A stretch of DNA of 64,000 bases from Spodoptera frugiperda (lineage: Eukaryota > Arthropoda > Insecta > Lepidoptera > Noctuidae). The stretch covers positions 3,410,001 to 3,474,000 of the forward strand of contig NC_064234.1 in the NCBI RefSeq assembly GCF_023101765.2. The letters run 5' to 3'. The translations under genes were made by a program, and so were the position numbers. This document shows positions 1 through 11,822 of this stretch, in pieces (position 1 is the first letter of the stretch; every line of letters starts with the position of its first letter). The notes under the pieces are model-generated. The model did not search any database. It was not told the DNA's origin and saw only the letters and a list, made by a program, of their open reading frames with translations.

Positions 1-474
1 TGTTTAAACGTGTTGTTTTCAGATGAATAATATAGACAAGCAGTATACTGTCGAAGTAGACGAGAGTATAATGGAGGCTGCGGGTAATGCACTTGTAGCC
101 AACATACAGAGAAGGCGTTACAGAAGGTTTACTCTTAAAAATTATAATTCTGTGTTATTAGGTTAGGAGCGGTTCAAAATTACACTCTTGAAGACGATCT
201 TGAAACGGCAAACAAAACTATTTGGCATTGGTTACAGTGGTCATTAAATGGGTTCTGAAATTATAAATAAATGAAAAATACTTTTTAAATCAAATCTATT
301 ATATAAAAATAAGTCGGGTTTTCCTTCCTGACGCTATAACTCTAGAACGCACGAACCGATTTTCACGGTTTTGCATTCGTTGGAAAGGTCTCGGGTTCCG
401 TGAGGTTTATAGCAAAGAAAATTCAAGAAAAAAAAAAAACATGGTGGCGAAACGGAGTTCGCCAGGTTTGCTAG
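1..474 (+). mobile_element. Helitron-like element, 3' portion (left end outside the window)
   Basis: The right boundary has the classic Helitron 3' signature: a perfect 6-bp stem hairpin (GGCGAA at 446-451, loop ACGGAG, TTCGCC at 458-463), then 7 bp, then CTAG at 471-474, followed by host T at 475. The block at about 325-420 (an AT-rich stretch, 'ctctagaacgcacgaaccg', 'ggtctcgggttccgtgagg') matches my memory of the subterminal part of a common lepidopteran Helitron family. Helitrons insert between A and T and leave no target duplication. The left end (5' TC) is not in the window, so autonomy cannot be judged. The exon-like frame at 23-166 would lie inside the element. Confidence 0.6.
23..166 (+). 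CDS. Candidate 3'-terminal coding exon inside a Helitron-like element (partial)
   Basis: A 47-codon open frame follows the acceptor-like sequence TTGTTTTCAG directly and ends at TAG (164-166). A canonical AATAAA poly(A) signal lies at 266-271, about 100 bp after the stop, so the layout is that of a last exon. The first in-frame codon after the AG is ATG, but if this is an internal splice junction translation started upstream, outside the window. The peptide begins MNNIDKQYTVEVDES, continues with a small acidic then alanine-rich stretch, and has a basic patch with three adjacent arginines (QRRRYRR). I recognise no domain. It lies about 300 bp upstream of a Helitron 3' terminus, so it may be a captured host exon or the last exon of a gene carried by the element. 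A chance frame is possible, though acceptor, stop and poly(A) signal together make chance less likely. Confidence 0.35.
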   Translation: MNNIDKQYTVEVDESIMEAAGNALVANIQRRRYRRFTLKNYNSVLLG

Positions 475-475
475 T

Positions 476-821
476 TGAATTCATAAAAATGATTAGTAGG
501 TGCAATACATTAAACGCCATGGGGGGTAAAAGTGACCAGCGCTAGCGAAGGATTTGATTTGTTACCAAATCACTATATTAGCTTTGAACATATTCTGTAT
601 ATTTTATCCTGAACCCTACATAGATAATAATATGCAGTTCTGTAGGTGAGTAACAATAACAAACCAAGCTTCATAGTAGGTAGTGTAGCACGGACATTGT
701 GACCACGAGCCGTGTGGTGCGAGGTTACGAGTGCCGCTTTAAACTTAAATAATAACCATTGTGTGTTAGTTATTGCGGTTATACAACGACTAGGTAGTAG
801 ATACGTTGTCTACGAGTACAT
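476..821. other. Non-coding spacer between Helitron end and MITE
   Basis: AT-rich sequence without a credible gene. It contains a 31-bp motif at 507-537 (AACGCC near its start, GTGACC at its end) that recurs in the same orientation at 31282-31312. A loosely similar motif in inverted orientation lies at about 1385-1425. Nothing else recognisable. Confidence 0.5.
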
Positions 822-823
822 TA

Positions 824-1233
824 TACAATGTGATAGGGTTCGGACTTCTAACCCGTTAAGGCTGAGTACTACATCTAATTTTATGGACAAAAGTCGGGGT
901 CGAAGGGGTCGAATCCCCTCCCCCTTAAAATTATGGCTATTTTAATATTTTTCTTACTTTATGTGATATCAAAGGCTGCATGCGTCGTAGAAACAAACAA
1001 AAACGACAAACGGTAGCTAATAACCTTAGCTAACTAATTCATTACTTTTTTCATATGTTTGATAATGTTTTAGTGAGAAAAAAAATAATTTCTGAATAAT
1101 CTTTACCGAAAAAATCGCTATTTTTCAATATTTTCAATAGGGGTTTCAAACCCCCATATTACTTTTTTGTCGATAAAATTAGATGTAGTACTCAGCCTTA
1201 ACAGGTTAGAAGTCCCACACCTATCACATTGTA
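824..1233. mobile_element. MITE with ~66-bp terminal inverted repeats and TA duplication
   Basis: The left end (TACAATGTGATAGG..., about 824-889) and right end (about 1168-1233, ending ...CATTGTA) are near-perfect reverse complements over about 66 bp. Both arms share GGACTTCTAAC, GTTAAGGCTGAGTACTAC and ATCTAATTTTAT, with only a few mismatches. The element is flanked by TA on both sides (822-823 and 1234-1235), the duplication expected of Tc1/mariner-type insertion. At 410 bp with no coding capacity it is a miniature inverted-repeat element dependent on a transposase elsewhere. The inner parts still pair partially (a C-run block near 915-927 against G-run complements near 1140-1157), so it may have begun as a longer fold-back. 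Confidence 0.75.
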
Positions 1234-1235
1234 TA

Positions 1236-3494
1236 TGTTTAGTTAGGTTCAATCACAGTTTCAATTTATATAAAAAGTTGTAAAGAATTTCACCTGCCTA
1301 CCTATACCTGTCGAAAGAAAATCTTTTGCTAATTTAGTTTTTTGCAAATTTACGCATACAACATTATTATTCAATGAATTTAATTGGTCATCAGTGACCC
1401 CGGCGCCATTTAGGGTGTTAAGTCTCAATCACATTCTTTGCGAACCAAATAAACAATTTGAGTGCACGCCATAATTAATTAAGATCCTGTGTACTCAATA
1501 TTTAGAACTATATTTGACTATTCGAGAATAATATGTTTGTTCTACTAACATTTGCTTTTAATTAGTAAATGTGTTTCGTAATACCAAGATCAGTATGTTT
1601 AATAAACATGTATCTCAATTATAGCTTAGTTCTAATTAGCCGTATAATCAAGCTGTATTAGAGTGGAGGTGGTCAGTAGTAGGAGCACGTGCTTCTATTA
1701 GTCCAAGTGCACTGAGTCTGATACCACCTGGCTAGGAGACGCTTAGTTGGTGGTTTTACTGCAGTCTGCAATTGTGCTCTGTTTGTGTAATGCAATTAGT
1801 GTTAAAAGATTATTGCTTTCATTTGTCTTTCTAAACAATTTTGTATCTGGATTGTCCTGTAATTAGATCAATGAAGATGTGTACTGAGTTTAGATACTAA
1901 AATTGTTTTGTAAAAGAATATAAATAACACAACCACCCTTAAGTTTTATATTTTAAACGAAAGTACGTCATAAACCAAGGTGTTGTTGTTGCAGTTTTGT
2001 CATAAAAAGCAACAAAGGTATTTCAGCAATACATTGTACCTACTTTGTATTTAACTCTAAATGTAATTTAAAGGTGCGGCGTGCAATACACCAAAATATA
2101 AATTACAAACATATAAACTGAAATACAGTCAAAATATACATTTCAGTAGGTATTCGTTAAACCCCGAACCTGCCACTTCAAATACCAGAATTCGGTTATG
2201 ATGAACGGGCAACAATTACTTGAGTCTTGGTGAGTTAATGTTAATTGTTCGCAGGAGCCAGCAATTAAGGCTCTGCATAAATATTTACTGAACGGAACTG
2301 TTCTGTCATCAACACGCCGCGCGCCGCCCGGTAACCAGGGGACCCAATTATAGCGAGTAACTACATCAACACATTTTTAAATAGATTGTTCTATGTAAAA
2401 TATAGAAAACTGCAGAGTAGATCTGTCCCCTGAATTAGCTCTAGAAGTCAAAAAAAGTCTTGACACAATAGTTTTAATATCATTTGTTGGATCTCAGTGT
2501 CAATTACAACATATTTCACGTAAAATAAGAAGATAAATTTAAATTTTCACGAAAACGTGACGAAATTTAAAAAAGATCTTAAGGGTTTACTTTTAATATA
2601 AAAGACATAAAAAAGTTAATATTTTATTGTAGATTTTTTTTGCCCGCTATCACTGAGCCCTTCCCTTCTCTAATGATCGCTGAACGACCACTCAAGGTAA
2701 AGGGCCGGTAAATTCGGCAGGAGATAACTACTGTTTATTTGTCTACGTCTTTGATACTAATCGTCTGTTGCTAGGTAGGTAACAGGGATGTTTACGGTTA
2801 ATCCATATCTATCAATGTTCATCAGGTAAGTAAATACTAATAGAAAGAAAAATATAAATACCTATATTATTATTATAATTGGAATACTCACCCGCAATGT
2901 TATTTTTTACGGGATTATGAGTCGGAATAATTGATAAAACGGCGCCAGCCTTAAACATCATAACACTAGAATATATTTGTGTGTTGTCAGCCTTTAGGAG
3001 GCTAATTCAAGAACACGCAAAGCACTAATTCGAGAACAACCTGAACCGATTTCGGTAATTATTTTCTTGTTGTGTTTGTTATTATTAGGAGAAGGATTTC
3101 AGTTCAAGTCTTACATTAGTAGTTTATAAGTATTGGAATGAATGGCAAAATGGCCGAAGTAATACACATTGATAACATAGTGCATAGGACCATGCAGTCA
3201 CCTTCACAAACTAGTCAGTTCATATCTCCAGCTAGAGTAGTACGCGTCAGTCTCGATATCGTGTCACTCCACTACGTCGTTACCGTATCGACACGTAGTT
3301 TCACGCGCCGCTGCGGCCGCCTCCAAGGAGTCCTCTCTCCACTACCTCGGGCCCCGGCCCCGTCTGTAGTTCACACAGTAATTGAATACGCAATCCTTTG
3401 AATAAGTATTATTCAATTATATTAAATTGTTAATGTCTGATGTTCATATTTTTTTATTTGATAAATGTTACATTATTATTCTTCTATGTATACT
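1236..3494. other. Non-coding AT-rich stretch
   Basis: No exon or RNA gene recognised. A short GC-rich island lies at about 3295-3365 (contains GCGGCCGC and CGGGCCCCGGCCCC). The 87-codon frame over it has no visible domain. Confidence 0.5.
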
Positions 3495-3514
3495 ATACAT
3501 ACATACATACATAC
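3495..3514. repeat. (ATAC)5 microsatellite
   Basis: Five perfect ATAC units in AT-rich sequence. Confidence 0.95.
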
Positions 3515-5641
3515 CTAAATCAATTTTCTATTGCAGCCAGTTAATAAGCAAGTGAAATTATAAAAATATTTTTTAATGTTGAACGGTTTCATTATATTGT
3601 ATGGTTATCAAGATAAAGATTATGTACCAAATATCATATCGACCACACGCTAAGTACCTAGGGGCTTCAATTAAATTTATTAAGTTTCACCCAATCAAAC
3701 AGGTCAAGCTAAATAAAACTATATAATAATAAAATACTAAGTACTCTTCCAGATAGTTGCACTAGAAACACCACATACAACGATATTTTAATCAAGAAAC
3801 AAACAGATTGGAAGTTTGTAAAAACTTTACAGCACACATTGACTCGTACGTTTTTTTTATTACTTACTCGTACTTCAGTTACTTAGCGTACTTAGGTACA
3901 TTGGAATTGTTCCCCGGAGCACAAGATGGGTCCATTAATTGGGTCCAGCCTATGTGTCGGCCCATAAATCGGCACACCTGTATTTGCAGTGTTAGTACAA
4001 AACTTTTCTCTATTAACTTGCCCCAGGGGCCCCATCCCGCGGACGTGGCGACACCTATACACCCGCGTATTGTTGTTCGTGACTCATTACTTATCTGCCC
4101 GAAATTATTCGCACACGAGAGAAAAATATATTCCTATGTGGATGGTGCTAATTTTCGTTCTACTACAGGAAATATTAGTTGATATTTGTTTAGATCTTAG
4201 GAGCCTAAAATTGAGTGTCTGTCTATAAATCAGTGTCTTCTAGGGTTAGACATAAATTCGTTATTGAAAGGCCGCAACATGCTATTATTTAGACTAGAAA
4301 CGAAGGGTCGAAGTTATCCTACAACATTATAATGTACAGTATGTTGTAACAAAACAAAAGTAGTGCCTAACTTTAGGCATAACGATTCAAACATAGAACT
4401 AGATAAATAGCTATCCTGGTATACAATAACACGAGTGTCACGATAATCGGTAATGGATCGCAGTCGCAGTGATTTACTGTAGTTTATACAATAAACACAC
4501 GAGACTCGATAAAGTTTTAACGACTGTAAACAAGACAATTTATACAGCAGCAGTAGTTTATTATCGAAGGCCGACGAGTAAGTGGAGCCTGCCTATCTTC
4601 AGCAGTAAAACTACTTAAATACATAAACGTCGTATCTCATGGAGTGAACGTAGCCATAAACTAGTTACACGCCATTTAGGGACCATTGTTGTTAACAAAT
4701 TATAATATTAAGTCTGTGTGTATGACGCAGGCGGCATGTGATTAAGTTCAGCGATACGTGATACGGCTTCAATTTCCGCGCGGAACAAATGTTTGCAAAG
4801 GCTATCGATGTTTATTGGTGCGGTTTGTTTGTGAAAGCCCCCGCGGTTACAAATGACTGCACATACCACGCAGTTCAGCTTGCAAAAATTTTAAAAGTTA
4901 GGTATGTTTTGTGCGAATGTTCACATACATACCGGTTTCAGTTATGAAAATATTTGACTCGTTTCGCAACTGTATGAGTTTTCCCAACATTCCCAAATCA
5001 CATACATTCGTCAATCCATTTCCGAATGGTATGGAGACCGCAAGCACAACAATCTATCACAGCGGGCACCGACAGCTAGCACAGTGTAGCAATTACCAGG
5101 CAGTCTATCTAGCGAGTTGATTACGTCATTATACCGCCGGGATTACTACCGGCTATGTTAATCTGGCGACGTTTATACACTCCGATTTAGATTTCCACAT
5201 GGAATTATGTGTCTAGCAATGTGTTCTGGAGTGATTAGTGTCAGCAGTCTATGAATAAATTGCTTGATATGGACTCCAGCATGTCCGGTGACTCTTAGTA
5301 GATAGCGAGAGACAGGCTGCAACACGACCAAAGTCAAAAGCCAAAAAGCATTTATACTATAGGTAATTTTGAAACATCAATAACATTATTTCTGTGTCTT
5401 AACTGCGATTTCTCAAACCGCTCGCCATTTTATATTTGGGTGAATTTTAATGATCATAAAAAGGACAACATTTGAATACTAGTAATTTTATTTAATGGAG
5501 ATCTATATCTTCGTCTCAGCGGTCAAGTGAAATGTCATCATGGCGTTTGTGACTGTGGCGGAAATTAAAACCATGGTGTCTTGGATTGTGTCCGTCGTCG
5601 GCATTAAGTCTGGAAAGTTAAATAACTGCAGGTATTCATGT
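3515..5641. other. Non-coding AT-rich stretch
   Basis: The longest frame here (124 codons, 3808-4182) overlaps another frame, shows no domain and has the amino-acid mix of translated AT-rich DNA. I see nothing else to annotate. Confidence 0.5.
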
Positions 5642-5717
5642 TTCATTATCATCATCATCATATCAGCCATAAGACGTCCACTGCTGAACATAGGCCTCTC
5701 CCAATGACTTCCAGACT
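5642..5717 (+). repeat. Lepidopteran interspersed repeat fragment (CATCATCAT...GACGTCCACTGCTG type)
   Basis: A (CAT)n-like run is followed by AGACGTCCACTGCTGAACAT and AGGCCTCTCCCAATGACTTCC, a combination very common in lepidopteran genomes. Only this conserved core is present, so it is a truncated copy. I cannot assign the parent retroelement with certainty. Confidence 0.75.
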
Positions 5718-7747
5718 TATTTATGTTTACTATATTTAAAGTATATAATTATCGTAATGTTTCCTGTTTTTTTTTTTACTACTACTGCATGTAATCCTTT
5801 GGGTATTTACTCTACTTGGAAAACGAGACTGGTGCGTGACGTGGGTCGCAACCATATTATAATAACTAGCGTCACAAAACTATATTTTAGATAAGTGTGT
5901 GTATGTTTGTGTACCCGAGGGCAATAGTTAGCGCAGTATAAAACCCAGTTATCAATTCCCGAAGCAGTTATTGTGGCAATAGACAGTATATTGCTTGCTG
6001 GTAAAAACACCATATTTTTATGGTGATAAACTTTATGGGGAAATAAAAGGGGTTTACAGTTTACTGTGCGAGCGCTCAGTTTGATGGCTCAAATCTATTT
6101 ACTTTTAAATTATATTCGATACACACGTTTATTACTCAATTGTTTTCTCGATTTTCTTGAATAATATAATATGAGAGATTCTTACGGAGCTTTATTTGAT
6201 GGAACTCGTGATTATGATTATTCGAAGTAGATACGCCTGGAACTAGCCGGCCATAAAGCATTATAACCGCGCAGATTTTAATACCTCTATTTATTACCGA
6301 AGCCACCTGAAAACAGATAAAAAATAAATCGTTTCGCTTTTAAGATGTGCTCCAATTCATAGCCATTATTTAAGTTAGAGGGCCAAGGTAACATTTAATG
6401 TTCTAGCATATTTTATTAAAGAATATCAAATAAAAAAGAAAGTGATATTGCAGCGCCCGCCGTGGGAGGACGCCGTATAACAAAATTGGACGTTGACATT
6501 GATTGAACGTGACACAGAAATACCACTTAAATTAAGTTTAGACAAGAAAAACAAAACGGTTTTTGTGAAGACAAGTGACGATCACGGTCATATATTTTGT
6601 CGGTGTATTGAGGGGGGGTAGTGTGAAGTACACCGCGCCTCGTGGCACGCGCTCGTATCTCCGCCGAGCGGCCCAGCGGGACACGCTGAAGTTTACGATG
6701 CGCACTGAGTTACAACGTGCGTGTCAACCTCCCTGCCCACGGCGCGACTTCTCACTCGCGTCACTCCCGATGACAATTCTAATCACTTACCATATTCCCC
6801 AAAGCTCGAGCCAAAAATATTCCTGAAAGTAAAATGGGCCAGTAGGTAAATAAGGCCACTATAAAACTAGCCGTAAACGATGAAGCAATGGTGCCATCCG
6901 CAGTAATCAAGTGATTCGGCTTTCATTGCTGGGCGTGACCGCAACCAAAGTTATTGATGTCTGTATTACCTGGCGATGTATCTACATGTGTGGACCCTGG
7001 CCTTGCACAATAAAGGTAATGGTAACGACCATTACGAGTCGCGTAATACAGAAGTACGCAAAAACAATTATGTGAATTCAGTTATACGCTATGTGCTATG
7101 TGCTATATGAGATGTGGGATACGTGATGCACATTATGCACAATGTGCGAATGTTGATAAAGCCTAATTAGGTAGTTCTATAAATAGACCTTATAAATACT
7201 ATTTTTGGTGGTGTAATGTCCTTTATAATAAGCCAATGAACCGACCCCCGGCTTTAGAGCGCGTTAATAAACAGCTGGTTCTGAAAATACACCTGTTTAT
7301 GTGTGTATATGTATATATGTCTGTGGACGGCATTTTTAACAGTTGTATGTACTATTTTGATGATATTTGGATATGGTTATGTGAGTAATGTGTGTCGCTG
7401 CTGGCTGTTGTTGTGTTTGTGTGACGTGGTTCCAGTATTCCTGTGCAGACTAAAGTTCCTCGCGTCTAGCTACTTACGTATTAATAAGTACCTATTTATA
7501 AGTAACTATTAAAAATCTCTTTTTGGTAGACGAGTCATAATTTGAAAAGTATTCCGCAATAAATTAAGAAGGTCACCTGACGACAGAATCATTTCATTCA
7601 GAAAAAGCGTCGTTCTGATAACTCGGTGGAAAAGTAGATTGATAAATGGGAAAAGTTAATATTACGAACGAGCATTTATTTCCCTTAAATGAATCTTTAG
7701 AAAACATTTCGAGATAAAAATATTTTTACGTAAAAATGGAGAAAAAA
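5718..7747. other. Non-coding AT-rich stretch
   Basis: No recognisable gene. A moderately GC-rich segment lies at about 6630-6770. A degenerate 'tatgtgcta'-like run sits at about 7085-7150 and a TG/TA-rich simple stretch at about 7290-7325. Confidence 0.5.
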
Positions 7748-7775
7748 GAAATTCAATGTATCAACATTGAATTTC
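7748..7775. repeat. Perfect 12-bp inverted repeat, 4-nt loop
   Basis: GAAATTCAATGT (7748-7759), loop ATCA, ACATTGAATTTC (7764-7775). Perfect complementarity in both arms. Function unknown; too short for a usual miRNA precursor. Confidence 0.9.
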
Positions 7776-10700
7776 CCCAATCTGTGGACAGAGTGACGAC
7801 CGCACGGCACGCCAATACAGCGATCAATCAAACTTCCGTATAATCTAGTCACACTTCCATCTGACGGGAATCGCACGCATCTGCGACTCTAACATAATGC
7901 CGGGGCCACACTAGCGGCTGCAGTGTAGCGCCACAACTGCCACATTCACGCTTTTATTGTCACTACCGCATTTTATCGGCCGCGAGATTGTTAAAATTAT
8001 ACTCCGACACTCGTCGCGGGAAAGAGACGGCAATGCAATCTTATGGGATTGTGAGCAATAACAAAGTTGTTATGTTTACAATGTTCATTAATGGTGGATC
8101 ACACCAGTGGGATCTAGTTCATTTATTCTGGTTTAATGGATTACGTGTACCTTAGTATCAAGTCATGGTTTTCTAAACTCAATGGCATATTCTATTTGTA
8201 CACTTTTCTCTGCTAAAGATTAAAATAGACAGATGGCACTGGACAAATATCAAGGATTCTATTTATAGAGCTGTAAGAGCTGAGTTGTCATTGGATATTG
8301 AATGCTTTCGAAGTAATTTGTACGTAAAGGTCAAGCAGAAGCGAACGCTTCGTGAGTCGCGCCATCTTATAGTTTCTAATTTCCTCTTCTTCATCTTTAT
8401 GGCGAGTTGTCCTAGTAGACTCGGTAGACAGTGTCGACATTGTGTTACCGATTTACATTCAAATGAGTAGCTTTGCTGTTTTCATAGGTACGGTCAACTC
8501 GGGAATGAAATGGGTTTCAAACAAAAATTTTAATTGCATTCAATTTTACTTTTATGCAAAACCATTGCATTAATCAATGAGCACACTTATTTGATACTGT
8601 CTTCAATATCGTTAATTGCAAATATACCGCAGTAGTTACCATTTCGATGTACGTTCTTTGAATATGAATTTATTGTCACCGTGGCATCCACTGTGCAGAG
8701 TTCGCCACTGCACAGCCACAGCAGTGCGCCGCGGCGGCGGGCGTGTGTGGCGGCTATAAAGAGCTGTCATGTTCCCAATATGTGGCACAAACTCCTAATT
8801 TCGTTGGCGGCAATAAAGGCAATTTGATGGCAAATCGAACAGATAGGAGGTCGTTATTAGTTCGCGATCGTTTGTATTGTTAACTTGTTTACCATAGATT
8901 TATTTTTGGATGGTTTAATGGAATGGGCTATAATGACGGGAATGATTTGCGTGCACAATGTAATTTTCGATAAACAAGCTGATCGGTGATCTTTTATAAG
9001 GACATTTTTATAGAATTGATTGCCTTTTTCCCTTGAGAAAATATACATAGGTTAAAATAGATTACTGATATGTTGTGTTGGTCGTAAAGGTTTAACTTAT
9101 GGCGACACAGGTGTACCCTGGTGTGTTAGTGGGTATGCTACTGGGCTTCATCTGGAGAGTCCCATATATCTCGTCTCTCTCTGGGAGTCCCAAATATGTC
9201 TCGTCCCCTGAAGACGACAAAAGTATTTTCCCATCGGGTCAATAAAAAATATATTACTGACATGTTAAGTAACAACATGTTCTTGTATCTTAAGACCGCT
9301 ATGAGATGATCCAATTAGTCACATCGTTATAGCAGCGACTCGACATTGCTTTGTAGTCTGTTCATTGGCTGGGAAGCATATAATTCGGTCGCCGAGCAAT
9401 GGTGTCGGTGCGTGACACATATTCTGCTTTGTTTTGCAGGAGATAACATATTTCTGTAGGATTTTCATATAGTAGGCAGTGATTGCTTATTTACTGTTAA
9501 TTGTAATAAAAATAATGTTGTTCTGAGTGTACTGTACTCTACTCGAGTATTTGCTGGCATCCTTACATATATGTATTTGACCTTTATTCTAGTTCATAAT
9601 ATACGTCTATTATATGAACAAATACCAATATTATTCATAACTCGCTCTGTTAATTAGAAGTTTCTCTATGCTAACGTGTATGTAGTTTTATTTAAATTTT
9701 GCATCTCCATTTTACTGAGTAAATCCAAGCAGCCATGAGGGGTTAGATGTTGTAATCAGCGCGAGGTGAGCAGCGCGCACGCTGCAGGGTTAAATGGGTG
9801 CATACGTGCAATAACCAGCTGAACTACGTAAACGGCTCCGTGTTGTGATATTGCAGCAATATGCACGGCACTGTACGGGGACTACATACGGACTGAGCTC
9901 GGAGCTGTCCCGTCTAAGCGTTTGTGGATAATATCTGTTTATAGACATATTTAAAGTAATCTGCATTTTGCGTGCTTATGTTTAAAATGTATTAAAATGC
10001 TTTTTGGTGAAATTTTTTTTTCTGTAAACACTTTACCAGGGTACAGGAAAATGTAAGAAAAATATGTGAACACGAGCAACTAGGATTCATCTTTTTCAAC
10101 TACTAAATTTTATTAACAACCTTGCAGCCTGAAGTGTTTATCATTGGAAACGGATAGATAAACGAGCAATTGATAATTTAAACCCATTGTTTATTACTTT
10201 TGACTTTTGGTGCTTCAAAAGCTGAAACATAAACTATGAACACATAAATTGCTAGTCAAACTTTTGTTGCAGAGTGTCGGTACAACTTAGACTCCCGTAT
10301 AGTTCCCCAGTAACGGTGTCAGAGGAGACGTCACACGCTGGTGATGTGACTATTATCCTACTTGTCGATGCATCACGATTCAACGTGAATGTATTAGCAG
10401 GCACAATGTACCCCCGCCGCACACACACAGTACTATGCCAACACTACAGCCGCAGCGAACACAGGGTTATTATGCTCAGCATTGTGGCCCAATTTGTGGT
10501 TCACACCTGCAAATTGAGCGTTCGAATGGGGTGGGTGTAATTATGTGTTAGCTATGTATAGTATGTACCGTATTGTGTATGTATTATTAGTGCATTATGT
10601 CAGTGGTTTCAGGTAATATGTTTAAACAAAATGTTATAGGTACGTTTTAAGTCAGAAAAGAAATTATATTAAATAGTTGTATGACATAAAACTAAATAAC

Positions 10701-11414
10701 GTCAAATTGAATTCCATAAAGGACTCTAAACCACTATGCTACATATTATTCGAATAAAATAAATGGTTTTGATTGGGAGTTAAAACGCAGCCATTTTATT
10801 TAGATCGTCTCTTTGCATCAGTTGCGCGAACCATAAACCATTCTGATAATATACGTATTTCAATATTTATTATTAAAGTTTCAAACTAATCTGCACAGAG
10901 TTATTCTAAAGCGAAATTGTGATCCATATTCATATTTTCACTCGATCACAAACTGTTAAATCATAAAGTTTAATGCAAATGCTGCCTTCTATTATATTTC
11001 ACCAAGATATTATATTTTTTCATGATAGTTTTTCATATTTTCTCATAAGTTATGCGTTCATTCGAATGCAGTTTGTTCTGTAGACGTTTTTATGAAATAA
11101 TTTATAGTTATTCATTCCGAGTGGTATTAATAACATTCCTTCTTTATAACACAGAGAAAGAAATTTTAATAAAACCTTGAGGGAATTATTCTATCTGCCC
11201 TTTAAAAATGTATAGAAATATGGAGCCTTGAAATATTTGCAGCGAATTTTGAATCTGTACGAATATTTCACTTTGAAAAGCGACTAGTGGAAGTGGTTCA
11301 TTTGAATCGTTTCCCCATTCGTAAATCAAAGAGGACAGCAAAAATATAACGAGTAACAAGCCGTCACCGGCGCCCGGACAATAGTTTGACTCGCTCGCTG
11401 TGCTCGTTTTTGTC
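7776..11414. other. Non-coding stretch with GC-rich island and short imperfect repeat
   Basis: A GC-rich patch at about 8700-8760 ends in TATAAA (8755-8760), a possible but unsupported promoter. At 9157-9210 two imperfect units ('gagagtcccatatatctcgtc' type) stand in tandem. Near 10320-10350 there is a GACGTCAC element. No exon recognised. Confidence 0.45.
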
Positions 11415-11427
11415 CTCATCTGAAGCC
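11415..11427. repeat. Target-site duplication, left copy (SINE 1)
   Basis: CTCATCTGAAGCC, matched by CTCACCTGAAGTC at 11593-11605 with two mismatches, bracketing the minus-strand SINE. Confidence 0.65.
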
Positions 11428-11592
11428 ATTTTATTTTTGGGGGGAAAATCATCCAGTGCATTCTCCCTACTTGGGCGAGGCGAGAGGAAGAGTCATACTC
11501 TTACTGACTAAAAACTACATCCTAGAGGGCACGGCGGTGCTCAGCCAATGCTGGGCAGACTGCTACCGTACCGTTCCACCGTGTCCTCCGGG
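11428..11592 (-). mobile_element. Noctuid-type SINE, minus strand
   Basis: Read on the minus strand this has the core TTTTAGTCAGTAAGAGT, a pyrimidine-rich CCTCTCGCCTCGCC block, GGAGAA, and the tail ATGATTTTCCCCCC followed by an A-rich end, which I recall as a very abundant short SINE of noctuid moths. A 13-bp target duplication flanks it. The 5' half differs from the copy at 13192-13341, suggesting a subfamily or a different head. No polymerase III B box is obvious. Confidence 0.75.
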
Positions 11593-11605
11593 CTCACCTG
11601 AAGTC
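11593..11605. repeat. Target-site duplication, right copy (SINE 1)
   Basis: CTCACCTGAAGTC, partner of 11415-11427. Confidence 0.65.
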
Positions 11606-11694
11606 ATGACATTAATGTAGGAATGTATCCTACAAAAATGTTAGTATAATCGGTGTACGCTTAGTAGTATTACACTCCAAATAAACTAGGATTA

Positions 11695-11822
11695 GAGATT
11701 TCTAATTTCATATTTCTAATTCGTATTGCGTATTTCAGAATTCGGTTTTGAGATTTGACATTTTGGATGTTGGATTTCGGCCTTCGGTTTCGGATAATGG
11801 ATTTGAATTTCGGAATTCCGTA
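11695..11822. repeat. Cryptic simple repeat, TTTCGGATTT-like
   Basis: Irregular reiterations of 'atttc', 'tttcgg' and 'ggattt' on one strand. No constant period, so slippage-derived low-complexity DNA is the simplest reading. Confidence 0.6.

Noticed and set aside
158..166. TTAGGTTAGG as telomeric repeat
   Set aside because: Only two units, no array.
3808..4182. 124-codon plus-strand open frame
   Set aside because: No domain, no start or splice context, overlapped by another frame of similar length; composition is that of translated AT-rich DNA.
8755..8760. TATAAA after a GC-rich patch as a promoter
   Set aside because: No initiator at the right distance and no exon downstream; TATAAA is frequent in AT-rich DNA.
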